DNA of 42,228 bases. Source: Kitasatospora sp. DSM 101779 (GTDB lineage Bacteria; Actinomycetota; Actinomycetes; Streptomycetales; Streptomycetaceae). The stretch covers positions 3,990,503 through 4,032,730 of the forward strand of contig NZ_JAHTIK010000001.1 of assembly GCF_025655475.1 (NCBI RefSeq), written 5' to 3'. Both the position numbers and the translations under genes were made by a program. Shown one piece after another: positions 33,621 through 40,732 of the stretch (position 1 is its first letter; each line of letters opens with the position of its first letter). The notes below the pieces were generated by a model. It saw nothing but the letters and a program-made list of their open reading frames with translations. It searched no databases and was not told the DNA's origin.

Positions 33621-34517
33621 CTACGCGGTTGCGCCCGCGGTGCGGTCCGCCGGTTCGGCGGCCGGGCGGGCCGGCTCGGCCAGGAAGCCGAGCACGTTGT
33701 CGAGCACGGCCGGGTCGCTCAGCACCCGCTGGTGGCCGAGCCCGCGGGTGGCGAGCAGGCGCACCCGCTCCCCGTACGCGGCCTGCAGCCGGCCGGCCTG
33801 GCGGAACGGCACCACCGGGTCGCCCTCGTCGTGCACCACCAGGGTGGTCGGAACGACGTCGGCCGGGCGGCCCGCGGCGTCGAAGCGCTGCCAGACGGTC
33901 CCGGCTCCGGGGAGGAGCAGTTCCTCGACGCGTCGGGCGACCTGCTGCGAGACGCGCTCGGACAGCCCGAGCTGCGCACGGAAGCCGCCGATCACGAAGC
34001 GGAAGTCGGTGACCCCGGCGACCGCCACGAGTCGGTCGGCCCGCAGTCCCTCGTCCAGGGCGCGGAAGGCGCAGGCCACCCCGAAGGAGTGCGCGACCAC
34101 GGCCTCGTAGCGGCCGTCCTGTGCGTGCAGCCGGCCGATGGCCTCGCCGAACTCCAGGATCGTGGTGGTCGACCCGGCCGAACCGCCGTGGCCGGGCGCG
34201 TCGAAGGCGACCGGGCTGCGGCCCTCGGCCAGCAGCCGGGCCACCAGCGGCGCGAAGCGCGCGGCCCGGGACTGCCAGCCGTGCACCAGCAGCACCGGAC
34301 GGCGGCCGTCGCCCCAGCGGTACACCGCGGTGCGCTTGCCGGCCACGGTGAGGTACGAGGTGCGCGCCCGGTCGTGGACCTCGCGCTCGGCCGGGCGGAC
34401 GCGGCTGCGACCGCCGGGGCGGCGGAAGAGGCCGAAGGCGGCCCGGCCGGCGAGCTCCGGGGAGATCAGCGCGGTCGTGTTGAGCGCGGCGCCGACGAGG
34501 GTCTTGGTGCGGTCCAT
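33621..34517 (-). CDS. alpha/beta hydrolase, 298 aa
   Basis: The oxyanion loop HGW (79-81), nucleophile Ser144 in VAHSFG (a GxSxG variant with Ala first), Asp in VVHDEGDPVVPF and His in GLGHQRVL complete the triad. The first 60 residues include a helical stretch before the core. The substrate is unknown. The gene follows a TetR regulator on the same strand, and a palindrome lies between them, so it is probably the repressed target. ATG 34517 is preceded by GGGGAGA with 7-base spacing. Confidence 0.9.
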   Translation of the reverse strand: MDRTKTLVGAALNTTALISPELAGRAAFGLFRRPGGRSRVRPAEREVHDRARTSYLTVAGKRTAVYRWGDGRRPVLLVHGWQSRAARFAPLVARLLAEGRSPVAFDAPGHGGSAGSTTTILEFGEAIGRLHAQDGRYEAVVAHSFGVACAFRALDEGLRADRLVAVAGVTDFRFVIGGFRAQLGLSERVSQQVARRVEELLLPGAGTVWQRFDAAGRPADVVPTTLVVHDEGDPVVPFRQAGRLQAAYGERVRLLATRGLGHQRVLSDPAVLDNVLGFLAEPARPAAEPADRTAGATA

Positions 34518-34572
34518 GGTGTCTCCCCGGTGGAGGTGCGGGGTGGGTGGAGCCTAACGGAGCGAGATATTA

Positions 34573-34588
34573 GCACGACCGTTCGTGC
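34573..34588 (-). promoter_or_regulatory. TetR-type operator upstream of the hydrolase gene
   Basis: GCACGA-N4-TCGTGC is an exact inverted repeat (34573-34578 with 34583-34588) in the 113-base gap between the TetR gene and the hydrolase gene. On the hydrolase strand the sequence runs directly into TAATAT, a candidate -10. Confidence 0.6.
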
Positions 34589-34630
34589 AGTTTTACCCCG
34601 GCGGCGCCGCCCGGGGCAGTACGGAACGGG

Positions 34631-35266
34631 TCAGGCCAGCTGCTCCGGGGCGGCCGCGGCACCGCGCAGCAGCGCCAGGACACCGGCCGCGGCGAGGTCG
34701 TAGCGGCGCTCCTCGCCGTACAGCAGCGACTGGGCGTTGGCCGCCTCCAGCATGCCGATCAGGCCGAAGACCAGCAGGTCGACATCGGTGTCGGCGCGGA
34801 GCTCGCCGGCCGCGCGGGCGGCCCGCGCCAGCTCGGCGAGGTGCTCCTCCCAGGCCCTGGCGGCCGCGGCCAGGGCGTCCCGGACGGGGCCGGGCCGGGC
34901 GTCGAACTCGGCCGACACCGCGTAGAAGAAGCAGCCACCCGGGAAGACCCTGCGCCGCGAGTACGCCAGCCAGGAGTCGCAGACCGCCCGCAGCCGGCCG
35001 AGCCCCGGGGGCAGGTCCTCGACCGGGACGACCACCGCGTCCCGGAAGATCCGCTGGGCGGCGCGCACGGCGGCCAGCTGCAGCTCCTCCTTGGAGCCGA
35101 AGCTCGCGAACACCCCGCTCTTGCTCAGCCCGAGGTCGGTGGCCAGCCGGCCGATCGACAGGGCCTCCAGCCCCTCGACGGAGGCGACCTCCACGGCGCG
35201 CCCCAGCACCGCGCGGCGGGTCTCGTTGCCCCGCTGCACCCGCCCGTCCGTGGTCGGCGTCTCCAC
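34631..35266 (-). CDS. TetR/AcrR family transcriptional regulator, 211 aa
   Basis: The N-terminal helix-turn-helix (RRAVLGRAVEVASVEGLEALSIGRLATDLGLSKSGVFASFGSKEELQLAAV in outline) is typical of TetR repressors of the YcdC/C-terminal-domain 16 style, with VFPGGCFF in the ligand domain. GTG 35266 has GGAGGAG just upstream. The downstream hydrolase and the GCACGA/TCGTGC palindrome point to local repression relieved by an unknown ligand. Confidence 0.92.
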   Translation of the reverse strand: METPTTDGRVQRGNETRRAVLGRAVEVASVEGLEALSIGRLATDLGLSKSGVFASFGSKEELQLAAVRAAQRIFRDAVVVPVEDLPPGLGRLRAVCDSWLAYSRRRVFPGGCFFYAVSAEFDARPGPVRDALAAAARAWEEHLAELARAARAAGELRADTDVDLLVFGLIGMLEAANAQSLLYGEERRYDLAAAGVLALLRGAAAAPEQLA

Positions 35267-35306
35267 CGCGCTCCTCCGCCGGCCGTCCTCGCTGTCGGCG
35301 GCCAGC

Positions 35307-36596
35307 CTACGCCGCGAGGCGCTCCCCGATCACGGCCGCGGCGGCCAGCAGCCGTTCGTCGCCGCCCTCCGCGCCCACGCACTGCAGGCCGAGCGGCAGG
35401 CCGCCGAGCGCACCGGCCGGCAGCGAGACGGCGGGCAGCCCCGCGTGGCTCCAGGGCAGCGACATCACCGCGCTGCCGGTGGAGTCAAGGCCGAGCGGCG
35501 CCGGGCCGGTGGCCGCCGGGGTCACCCACACGTCCACACCCTGCTCCGCCGTCACCTCGGCCACCCGGCGCCGGAAGTCCGCCCGCGCCGCCAGCGCGGC
35601 CCGGTAGTCGGCGCGGTCGACCTCCCGGCCGTGCCGGATCGCGGCCACCGTCTCCGGCCGGTACAGGCTGCCGAAGCGGGTGAACAGATCGTGGTGCACC
35701 TGCGCCAGCTCGTACCGGATGATCGTCCGCAGGTGGTGCTTCACGGTGTCGAAGTCGCCCAGCACGTCGACCCGGCGGACCGTCGGACCGAGCCCCCGCA
35801 CCGTGCGCTCGAAGGCGGCCAGTGCCTCGGGGTGCACCTCGTCGAGGTAGCCGCCGGCCGGGACGCCGAGGACGGGCTCCCGCTCCGGTGCCGCGGCGGG
35901 CTCCTCGGCCCAGGTGTCGCAGAGCAGCGCGGCGGCCAGCCGGACGCCGGCCAGGTCGGCCGCGAAGCAGCCCGGGGTGTCCAGGGTCGGCGCGTGCGGG
36001 ACGACCCCCTCCGGCGGCATCCGCCCGTACGTCGGCCGGAAGCCCACCACGCCGCAGTACGCCGCCGGGCGGATCATCGACCCGACGGTCTGGGTGCCGA
36101 TCGCCAGCGGCACCAGGCCCGCCGCGACCGCCGCCGCGGAACCGCTGCTCGAACCGCCCGGGGTGTGGCCGAGGTCGTGCGGGTTGCGGGTCGGCCCGGG
36201 TGCGAGGACGGCGAACTCGGCCGTCACCGTCTTGCCCGCGATCAGCGCCCCGGCCGCGCGCAGCCGTCCCACCAGCGGGCCCTCCGGCCCGGCCAGCACA
36301 CCCGGCGGCAGCGCCGAACCGGCATGCGTGGGCAGGCCGTCGACGTGCACCACGTCCTTGACGCCGACCGCCACGCCGTACAGCGGCGGACGCCGGGCCG
36401 GATCGGGGTGGCGCGCCTCCAGCTCCTTCGCGGCCGCCGCCAGCCGGTCGTGCCGGCCGGGCTCCGGGACGAAGGCGCGCAGCGCCGGGTCGATCCGGTC
36501 GACCCGGGTGCACAGACGCTCGACGTGCTCGCCGAGCGGCGGCTCGCCGGCCCGCAGGCGGGCGGCCGCGGGGACGAGGGGCGTGATCGGCTCCAT
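35307..36596 (-). CDS. amidase (amidase-signature family), 429 aa
   Basis: A Ser-cisSer-Lys amidase. Lys lies in VGVKDVVHV, the Gly/Ser-rich segment is HTPGGSSSGSAAAVAAGLVPLAIG, and the nucleophilic Ser is in TQTVGSMIRPAAYCGVVGFRPT. The residue before it is Val in place of the usual Gly of TGGS. It cleaves amide bonds of an unknown compound. The stop is 40 bases upstream of the TetR start, so the two may be cotranscribed. ATG 36596 (MEPITPLVP) is supported by a -10 TAGCGT 7 bases before it and the lack of a ribosome site, suggesting leaderless translation. Confidence 0.9.
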   Translation of the reverse strand: MEPITPLVPAAARLRAGEPPLGEHVERLCTRVDRIDPALRAFVPEPGRHDRLAAAAKELEARHPDPARRPPLYGVAVGVKDVVHVDGLPTHAGSALPPGVLAGPEGPLVGRLRAAGALIAGKTVTAEFAVLAPGPTRNPHDLGHTPGGSSSGSAAAVAAGLVPLAIGTQTVGSMIRPAAYCGVVGFRPTYGRMPPEGVVPHAPTLDTPGCFAADLAGVRLAAALLCDTWAEEPAAAPEREPVLGVPAGGYLDEVHPEALAAFERTVRGLGPTVRRVDVLGDFDTVKHHLRTIIRYELAQVHHDLFTRFGSLYRPETVAAIRHGREVDRADYRAALAARADFRRRVAEVTAEQGVDVWVTPAATGPAPLGLDSTGSAVMSLPWSHAGLPAVSLPAGALGGLPLGLQCVGAEGGDERLLAAAAVIGERLAA

Positions 36597-36603
36597 GGCG
36601 CCC

Positions 36604-36609
36604 ACGCTA
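36604..36609 (-). promoter_or_regulatory. -10 of the amidase gene (leaderless)
   Basis: TAGCGT on the minus strand, followed by 7 bases and then ATG 36596. No -35 of note. Confidence 0.35.
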
Positions 36610-36641
36610 CGGGCCCGCCGGGCCCGGCACAGGCGATCCGA

Positions 36642-36872
36642 TCACTCGTGCTCGGCCGGCATGTACGGCGTCTCGCGCAGGAACAGCGCCCCGCAGGTGT
36701 GGCAGTTGAGGTCCGGCGAACGGGACCAGAACTCCGGGTCCTGGACGGTCGCTGCCGGGCTCAACTCCCGCCCGCACAGGGCGACGGACGAACCGTCATG
36801 GGTGATGTGCCAGGTCTTCACCCCGTCGGACGGACCGGACGGGCCGTACTCGGCGTGCATCTGATACCTCAT
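36642..36872 (-). CDS. small hypothetical protein with paired cysteines, 76 aa
   Basis: It is not a known named family to me. Cysteines in ALCGREL and NCHTCGALF, plus nearby histidines (KTWHITHD), could form a zinc site. The length and charge suggest a small cytosolic protein. The ATG at 36872 (MRYQ) is the first start; GAGG lies 6 bases before the next in-frame ATG (MHAEYG, at 36860), which may be the true one. Third positions are GC-rich. The gene stands between the amidase gene and the HATPase gene, all on the minus strand. Confidence 0.6.
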   Translation of the reverse strand: MRYQMHAEYGPSGPSDGVKTWHITHDGSSVALCGRELSPAATVQDPEFWSRSPDLNCHTCGALFLRETPYMPAEHE

Positions 36873-36947
36873 GCCGCCATGCTGCGCCGGGGCCGGGCGG
36901 GCGGCAATCCGGAGGGCCGGTGCGGCCGGGGCCGCCGCCCCACGCGG

Positions 36948-37601
36948 TCAGGAGGCGGCGCGGAGCAGGGCGTCGTCCTGCCATTTGAGGATCTTGTCGA
37001 AGCTGACGATCGCGCCGCGGAGGGGGTGGTTGCGGAGTTGGACGTGGTCGGTGAGGGCGTGGATCAGGAAGAGGCCGCGGCCGGACTCGGCGCCGAGGTC
37101 GGGCAGCAGGTCCGGGTCGGGGGTGCGGACCGGGGCGGGGCGGCCGGCCGGCAGGACGTGGGTGTCGTACGGGCCGGGGCGGTCGGTGCGGCGCGGGCGG
37201 TGGCCGCCGACCGGCGGGGGGCCGAGGGTGGCCCGGCCACGGCGGGTGCGGCAGCGGCGCGGGGCCGGGCGGGACACGGCGCCGGCCGGGCCGCGGTGGC
37301 CCTCGGCGGGCAGCACGCCCGGGACGGCCGGGGCGATCGGCGGCAGGCCCGGCCCGGAGTCGACGACCTCGATCCGCAGCCGGTCGCCGGCGATCGCGGC
37401 GGTGACCTGGAACCCGTCGTCCGGACGGCCGGTCGCGGCGTGCTCGACGGCGTTCGCGCAGGCCTCGGTGAGGGCGACCCCGAGGTCGTAGGCGATCTGC
37501 GGGTCGACACCGGCGGTGTCCATGGCGCCGAGCAGGATGCGGCGGGCGAGCGGCACGCTGGCCGGGTCGCGCTTGAGGTGCAGAGTCCACCAGATGTCCA
37601 C
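36948..37601 (-). CDS. anti-sigma-type ATP-binding protein (HATPase_c) with long insert, 217 aa
   Basis: A GHKL kinase-fold protein of the RsbW/SpoIIAB type that is abundant in streptomycetes. The N box is LTEACANAVEHA (44-55), the G1 box VVDSGPGLPP (79-88), and the G2 box GAESGRGLFLIHALTDHV (from about 170). Between G1 and G2 lie about 85 residues instead of the usual 15-25, rich in Pro, Arg and Gly. The frame is unbroken. Such proteins bind or phosphorylate anti-sigma antagonists; the partner is not in the window. GTG 37601 follows GGAGGGACCTCCC, so the ribosome site could fold on itself. Confidence 0.85.
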   Translation of the reverse strand: MDIWWTLHLKRDPASVPLARRILLGAMDTAGVDPQIAYDLGVALTEACANAVEHAATGRPDDGFQVTAAIAGDRLRIEVVDSGPGLPPIAPAVPGVLPAEGHRGPAGAVSRPAPRRCRTRRGRATLGPPPVGGHRPRRTDRPGPYDTHVLPAGRPAPVRTPDPDLLPDLGAESGRGLFLIHALTDHVQLRNHPLRGAIVSFDKILKWQDDALLRAAS

Positions 37602-37828
37602 GGGAGGTCCCTCCTGGCTACGGCTCCACATACACCTTGGTATCTCCGGGGGTTTCGGCGGCGAACCGTCGGCTCGGGCCGCGACCGCCCGTTCGGTGGA
37701 TGGACTGGTGCGGAACAGTGTGCCGTGCGGCGCGCGCTCAGGCCTGCACGCCGGGCCGAAAGGGTCATTCGGCGTATTTCCCACCCTGCCCGTGGGGGAG
37801 GTGTGAGCGGTGAGATGATGTCCCGGCC

Positions 37829-38629
37829 ATGACTGCCCACTCCGCCGCCCCGTTCGCAGGCGCCGCCGCCCCCTCCGACGGGGTACCGGCCGCGGCCTGG
37901 GACCTGCGGGTGGCGCGTGCCGTGCCGTTCGCGCTGGTGTGCACACTCGTGGCGGCCGCCGGTCACGCGGTGGTGGGCGGCGGGGACGTCGCCCTGCCCG
38001 CGCTGGCCGCCGGTTTCACCGCGGTGGTGCTGCTGGCGTCGGCGCTCGGCGGGCGCGAGCGCTCGCTCGCGGCCATCACCGCGGCGCTCGGCGCGAGCCA
38101 GTTGGGCCTGCACCTGCTCTTCCACGCGCTGACCCCGGCCCGCGCCCACCACATGGCGGGCATGTCGATGCCGGAGGCCGCCGGGCGCCTGCTCTGCGAC
38201 GACGTACCGGGCAACGGGGTCACGCACCTCCCCGCGGGGACGACCCCGGAGCAGGTGATCAGCGACGCCGGCCTGGACCCGCACGCGTACGCCGCGGCGG
38301 GCGCCGGGCACGCCGCCTCGGGCATGTTCGGGACGAGCCCGGCGATGCTGCTGGGCCACCTGGCGGCGGCGGTCGTGGCCGGCTGGTGGCTGCGGCGCGG
38401 CGAGGCCGCGCTCTGGCGCCTGGTGAAGCTCACCGCGGCGGCGGCCCGCGAGTGGTCCGCGCCGCTGCGCCGGGCGGTGGCGATGCTCGCCGCCGTCCTG
38501 CTCGGCGTTCCCGCGGCCGCGCCGGCCGTGCCCCGCCGCCGGGCCGAGGACGTCCCCCTGCCCGGGGCGCTCGCCCTGGTGCACAGCCTGGTGCGGCGCG
38601 GGCCGCCCGTGGTGGCGTTCGCGCGCTGA
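37829..38629 (+). CDS. polytopic membrane protein of the copper cluster, 266 aa
   Basis: About five membrane helices (near 33-50, 55-70, 80-100, 150-170 and 205-222). The region after the third helix is rich in His and Met (HALTPARAHHMAGMSMPEA), a pattern suited to copper binding. The C-terminal 40 residues are basic and cytosolic. I do not recognise a named family. It opens the copper cluster and is divergent from the HATPase gene (227 bases). ATG 37829 has no clear ribosome site; a TGAGAT-like -10 lies about 15 bases upstream. Confidence 0.75.
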   Translation: MTAHSAAPFAGAAAPSDGVPAAAWDLRVARAVPFALVCTLVAAAGHAVVGGGDVALPALAAGFTAVVLLASALGGRERSLAAITAALGASQLGLHLLFHALTPARAHHMAGMSMPEAAGRLLCDDVPGNGVTHLPAGTTPEQVISDAGLDPHAYAAAGAGHAASGMFGTSPAMLLGHLAAAVVAGWWLRRGEAALWRLVKLTAAAAREWSAPLRRAVAMLAAVLLGVPAAAPAVPRRRAEDVPLPGALALVHSLVRRGPPVVAFAR

Positions 38630-38766
38630 CCGGCCCGCACGGGCCCGTGGCGCGCGCTGCCGGCCGGACCGCACCGATGCGGAACGGCCCTCACCAGCCC
38701 CACCACCAGCCCGGCGCACCCTGCGGCCCCGCCGCCGTGCGCCCCGCTCCCCAGGGAGAGCCCGTC

Positions 38767-39501
38767 ATGCGTACCACTCCTGCCCGCCGGACCGCCCTCG
38801 CCGCCGCCGTCGCCGGTGCCGCCGTCGTCACGCTGGCCGGGCCGGCCGCCGCCCACGTCACCGTCCAGCCGGGCAGCGTCCCGCAGGGCGGCTACACCGC
38901 CGTGGCGTTCCGGGTGCCGGACGAGAGTGACACCGCCTCCACCGTGAAGCTGGAGGTGAGCCTGCCGATGGACCACCCGCTGGCCTCGGTGCGGATCCAG
39001 CCGCTGCCCGGGTGGACGGCCGTCCTGGAGAAGTCCAAGCTCGACAAGCCGCTGAGCTCGCACGGCAAGGACATCACCGAGGCGGTCTCCAAGATCACCT
39101 GGACCGCGGACGCCGGCACCAAGATCGTGCCCGGGCAGTTCCAGGAGTTCCGGGTCTCGCTCGGCGCCATGCCGACCGACACCGACAAGCTGACCTTCAA
39201 GGCGCTGCAGACCTACGACAACGGCGAGGTCGTCCGCTGGATCGAGGAGGCCAAGGAGGGCCAGCCCGAGCCCGCCAAGCCCGCCCCGGTGCTGACCCTC
39301 ACCAAGGCCGCCGACGCGTCCGGCTCCGCCGCGCCCGCCGCCGACCACCACGCCTCCCAGGACGCCTCCGGTGACAAGGCCGCCGCCAAGTCCGACGACT
39401 CCACCGCCCGCACCCTCGGCGTGGTCGGCATCGTGGTCGGCGTGATCGGTGCCGCGCTCGGCGTGGCCGGCCTGCGCCGCAAGAGCGGCTCCACCTCCTG
39501 A
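38767..39501 (+). CDS. YcnI-like copper-binding protein (DUF1775), 244 aa
   Basis: A Sec signal peptide ends at PAAA, so the mature protein begins HVTVQPGSVPQGGYT. The N-terminal His is the copper-brace residue of YcnI/DUF1775. The domain runs to about residue 175 (FRVPDESDTASTVKLEVSLP, GWTAVLEKSKL, FQEFRVSLGAMP). A low-complexity linker and one C-terminal helix (VVGIVVGVIGAALGVAGL) followed by RRKSG anchor it to the membrane. Copper would be bound outside the cell. ATG 38767 has GGGAGAG 6 bases upstream. It sits at the head of the SCO-PCuAC-CopCD genes. Confidence 0.93.
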   Translation: MRTTPARRTALAAAVAGAAVVTLAGPAAAHVTVQPGSVPQGGYTAVAFRVPDESDTASTVKLEVSLPMDHPLASVRIQPLPGWTAVLEKSKLDKPLSSHGKDITEAVSKITWTADAGTKIVPGQFQEFRVSLGAMPTDTDKLTFKALQTYDNGEVVRWIEEAKEGQPEPAKPAPVLTLTKAADASGSAAPAADHHASQDASGDKAAAKSDDSTARTLGVVGIVVGVIGAALGVAGLRRKSGSTS

Positions 39502-39507
39502 CCCGGT

Positions 39508-39543
39508 GCCCGGCGGGCCGCACCCCGGTGCGGCCCGCCGGGC
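39508..39543 (+). terminator. 17-bp hairpin between ycnI and sco
   Basis: Arms 39508-39524 and 39527-39543 are exact complements with a 2-base loop. It may terminate ycnI or only reduce read-through into the downstream copper genes. Confidence 0.7.
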
Positions 39544-39579
39544 CGACCCCCGACCCGCACGATCGGAAATCCCAACGCC

Positions 39580-40254
39580 ATGGCCCACACCCCCCGTCCG
39601 AAGGCCCGGCTGCTCGGCGCGGCCGCCCTGGCCCTGTCCGGCGCCCTCGCGCTCACCGCCTGCTCCTCCTCCGGGGGCGGCGGCAGCGGCGCCGCCACGG
39701 TCAGCAAGGAGAGCAGCAGGTCCGCGTACCAGGGCAGCGTGCTGAGCAAGCACTTCGACAAGCCCGACCTGCTCCTGACCGACACCTCCGGGCAGCCGTT
39801 CGACCTGCGCAAGCGGACCGCCGGCCGGCCCGTGGTGCTGTTCTTCGGCTACACCAGCTGCCCCGACGTCTGCCCGACCACCATGGGCGACATCGGTGTG
39901 GCGATGTCGAAGCTGTCCGCCGAGGAGCAGAAGAAGATCGACGTCGTGTTCGTCTCCACCGACCCGGAGCGGGACACCCCGAAGGTGCTGCGCACCTGGC
40001 TGGACTCGATGGGCAAGGGCTTCATCGGCCTCACCGGCGACCTCGCCAAGGTGAAGACCGCGGCCCGGACGGTGGGCGTCGCCGTGCAGGACCCGGTGGT
40101 GAACGCCGACGGCTCGGTGACCTCCGCGCACGGCGCCCAGGTGCTGGCCTTCCTGCCCTCCGACGACAAGGCGCACCTGCTGTGGATGGGCAGCAGCACC
40201 GTCGAGACCTACACCCACGACCTGGCGCTGCTGGCGAAGGGGGTGCCGGCGTGA
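39580..40254 (+). CDS. SCO1/SenC-type copper chaperone lipoprotein, 224 aa
   Basis: The lipoprotein signal (ALALTAC, Cys28) anchors it outside the membrane. The thioredoxin-fold domain carries the copper motif CPDVC (in TSCPDVCP) and the distant His in SAHGAQVLAF, so all three SCO copper ligands are present. The protein delivers copper or reduces the CuA site of cytochrome c oxidase. The stop overlaps the start of the next gene by 4 bases (GTGA), showing an operon with the PCu(A)C gene. Confidence 0.95.
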   Translation: MAHTPRPKARLLGAAALALSGALALTACSSSGGGGSGAATVSKESSRSAYQGSVLSKHFDKPDLLLTDTSGQPFDLRKRTAGRPVVLFFGYTSCPDVCPTTMGDIGVAMSKLSAEEQKKIDVVFVSTDPERDTPKVLRTWLDSMGKGFIGLTGDLAKVKTAARTVGVAVQDPVVNADGSVTSAHGAQVLAFLPSDDKAHLLWMGSSTVETYTHDLALLAKGVPA

Positions 40255-40727
40255 GCCGGGCGTTCCGGCGTTCGGCGCTGATCGGCGCGGGACTGTCGGC
40301 GGTGCTGGCCACCGGGACGATACTCGTGGCGTGCGGGACGGGATCCGACGACGGACGGGCCGAGCTCAGCGTCATCGGCAGCTACGTCCCGGTGCCGGCG
40401 CTGCCCGGCGGGATGGGCGCCGGCTACCTCACCGTCCGCAACGACGGCGGGACGGCCGACCGGCTCGTCGCGGTGACCAGCCCGGACGCCGGCTCCGTCA
40501 CCATGCACACCTCCGGCGAGTCGACGATGACCGCGGTCGACAGCCTCCAGGTGCCGGCCCACGGCGCGCTGGAGCTGGCCCGCGGCGGCCACCATCTCAT
40601 GATCATGGGATGGCAGAAGCCGCCGGCCGTCGGGGACGAACTGGAACTGGACCTCACCTTCGCCAAGAGCGGCACCATCACCGTCACCGTGCCGGTGAAG
40701 CCGCTCACCTACCGGCCCGGGAGCTGA
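40251..40727 (+). CDS. PCu(A)C copper chaperone lipoprotein, 158 aa
   Basis: The N-terminus has a lipobox (ILVAC) and a short cupredoxin-like domain. The Met/His copper site of DUF461/PCu(A)C can be seen as TMHTSGESTM and, about 20 residues on, HHLMIM. It passes copper(I) to SCO or CuA. GTG 40251 is coupled to the preceding sco stop. The CopC-CopD gene starts 5 bases after its stop. Confidence 0.94.
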   Translation: MSRAFRRSALIGAGLSAVLATGTILVACGTGSDDGRAELSVIGSYVPVPALPGGMGAGYLTVRNDGGTADRLVAVTSPDAGSVTMHTSGESTMTAVDSLQVPAHGALELARGGHHLMIMGWQKPPAVGDELELDLTFAKSGTITVTVPVKPLTYRPGS

Positions 40728-40732
40728 CACTG

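Noticed and set aside
37963..40218. 751-codon minus-strand frame opposite the copper genes
   Set aside because: Antisense to clear YcnI and SCO domains and made of Gly/Ala/Arg repeats.
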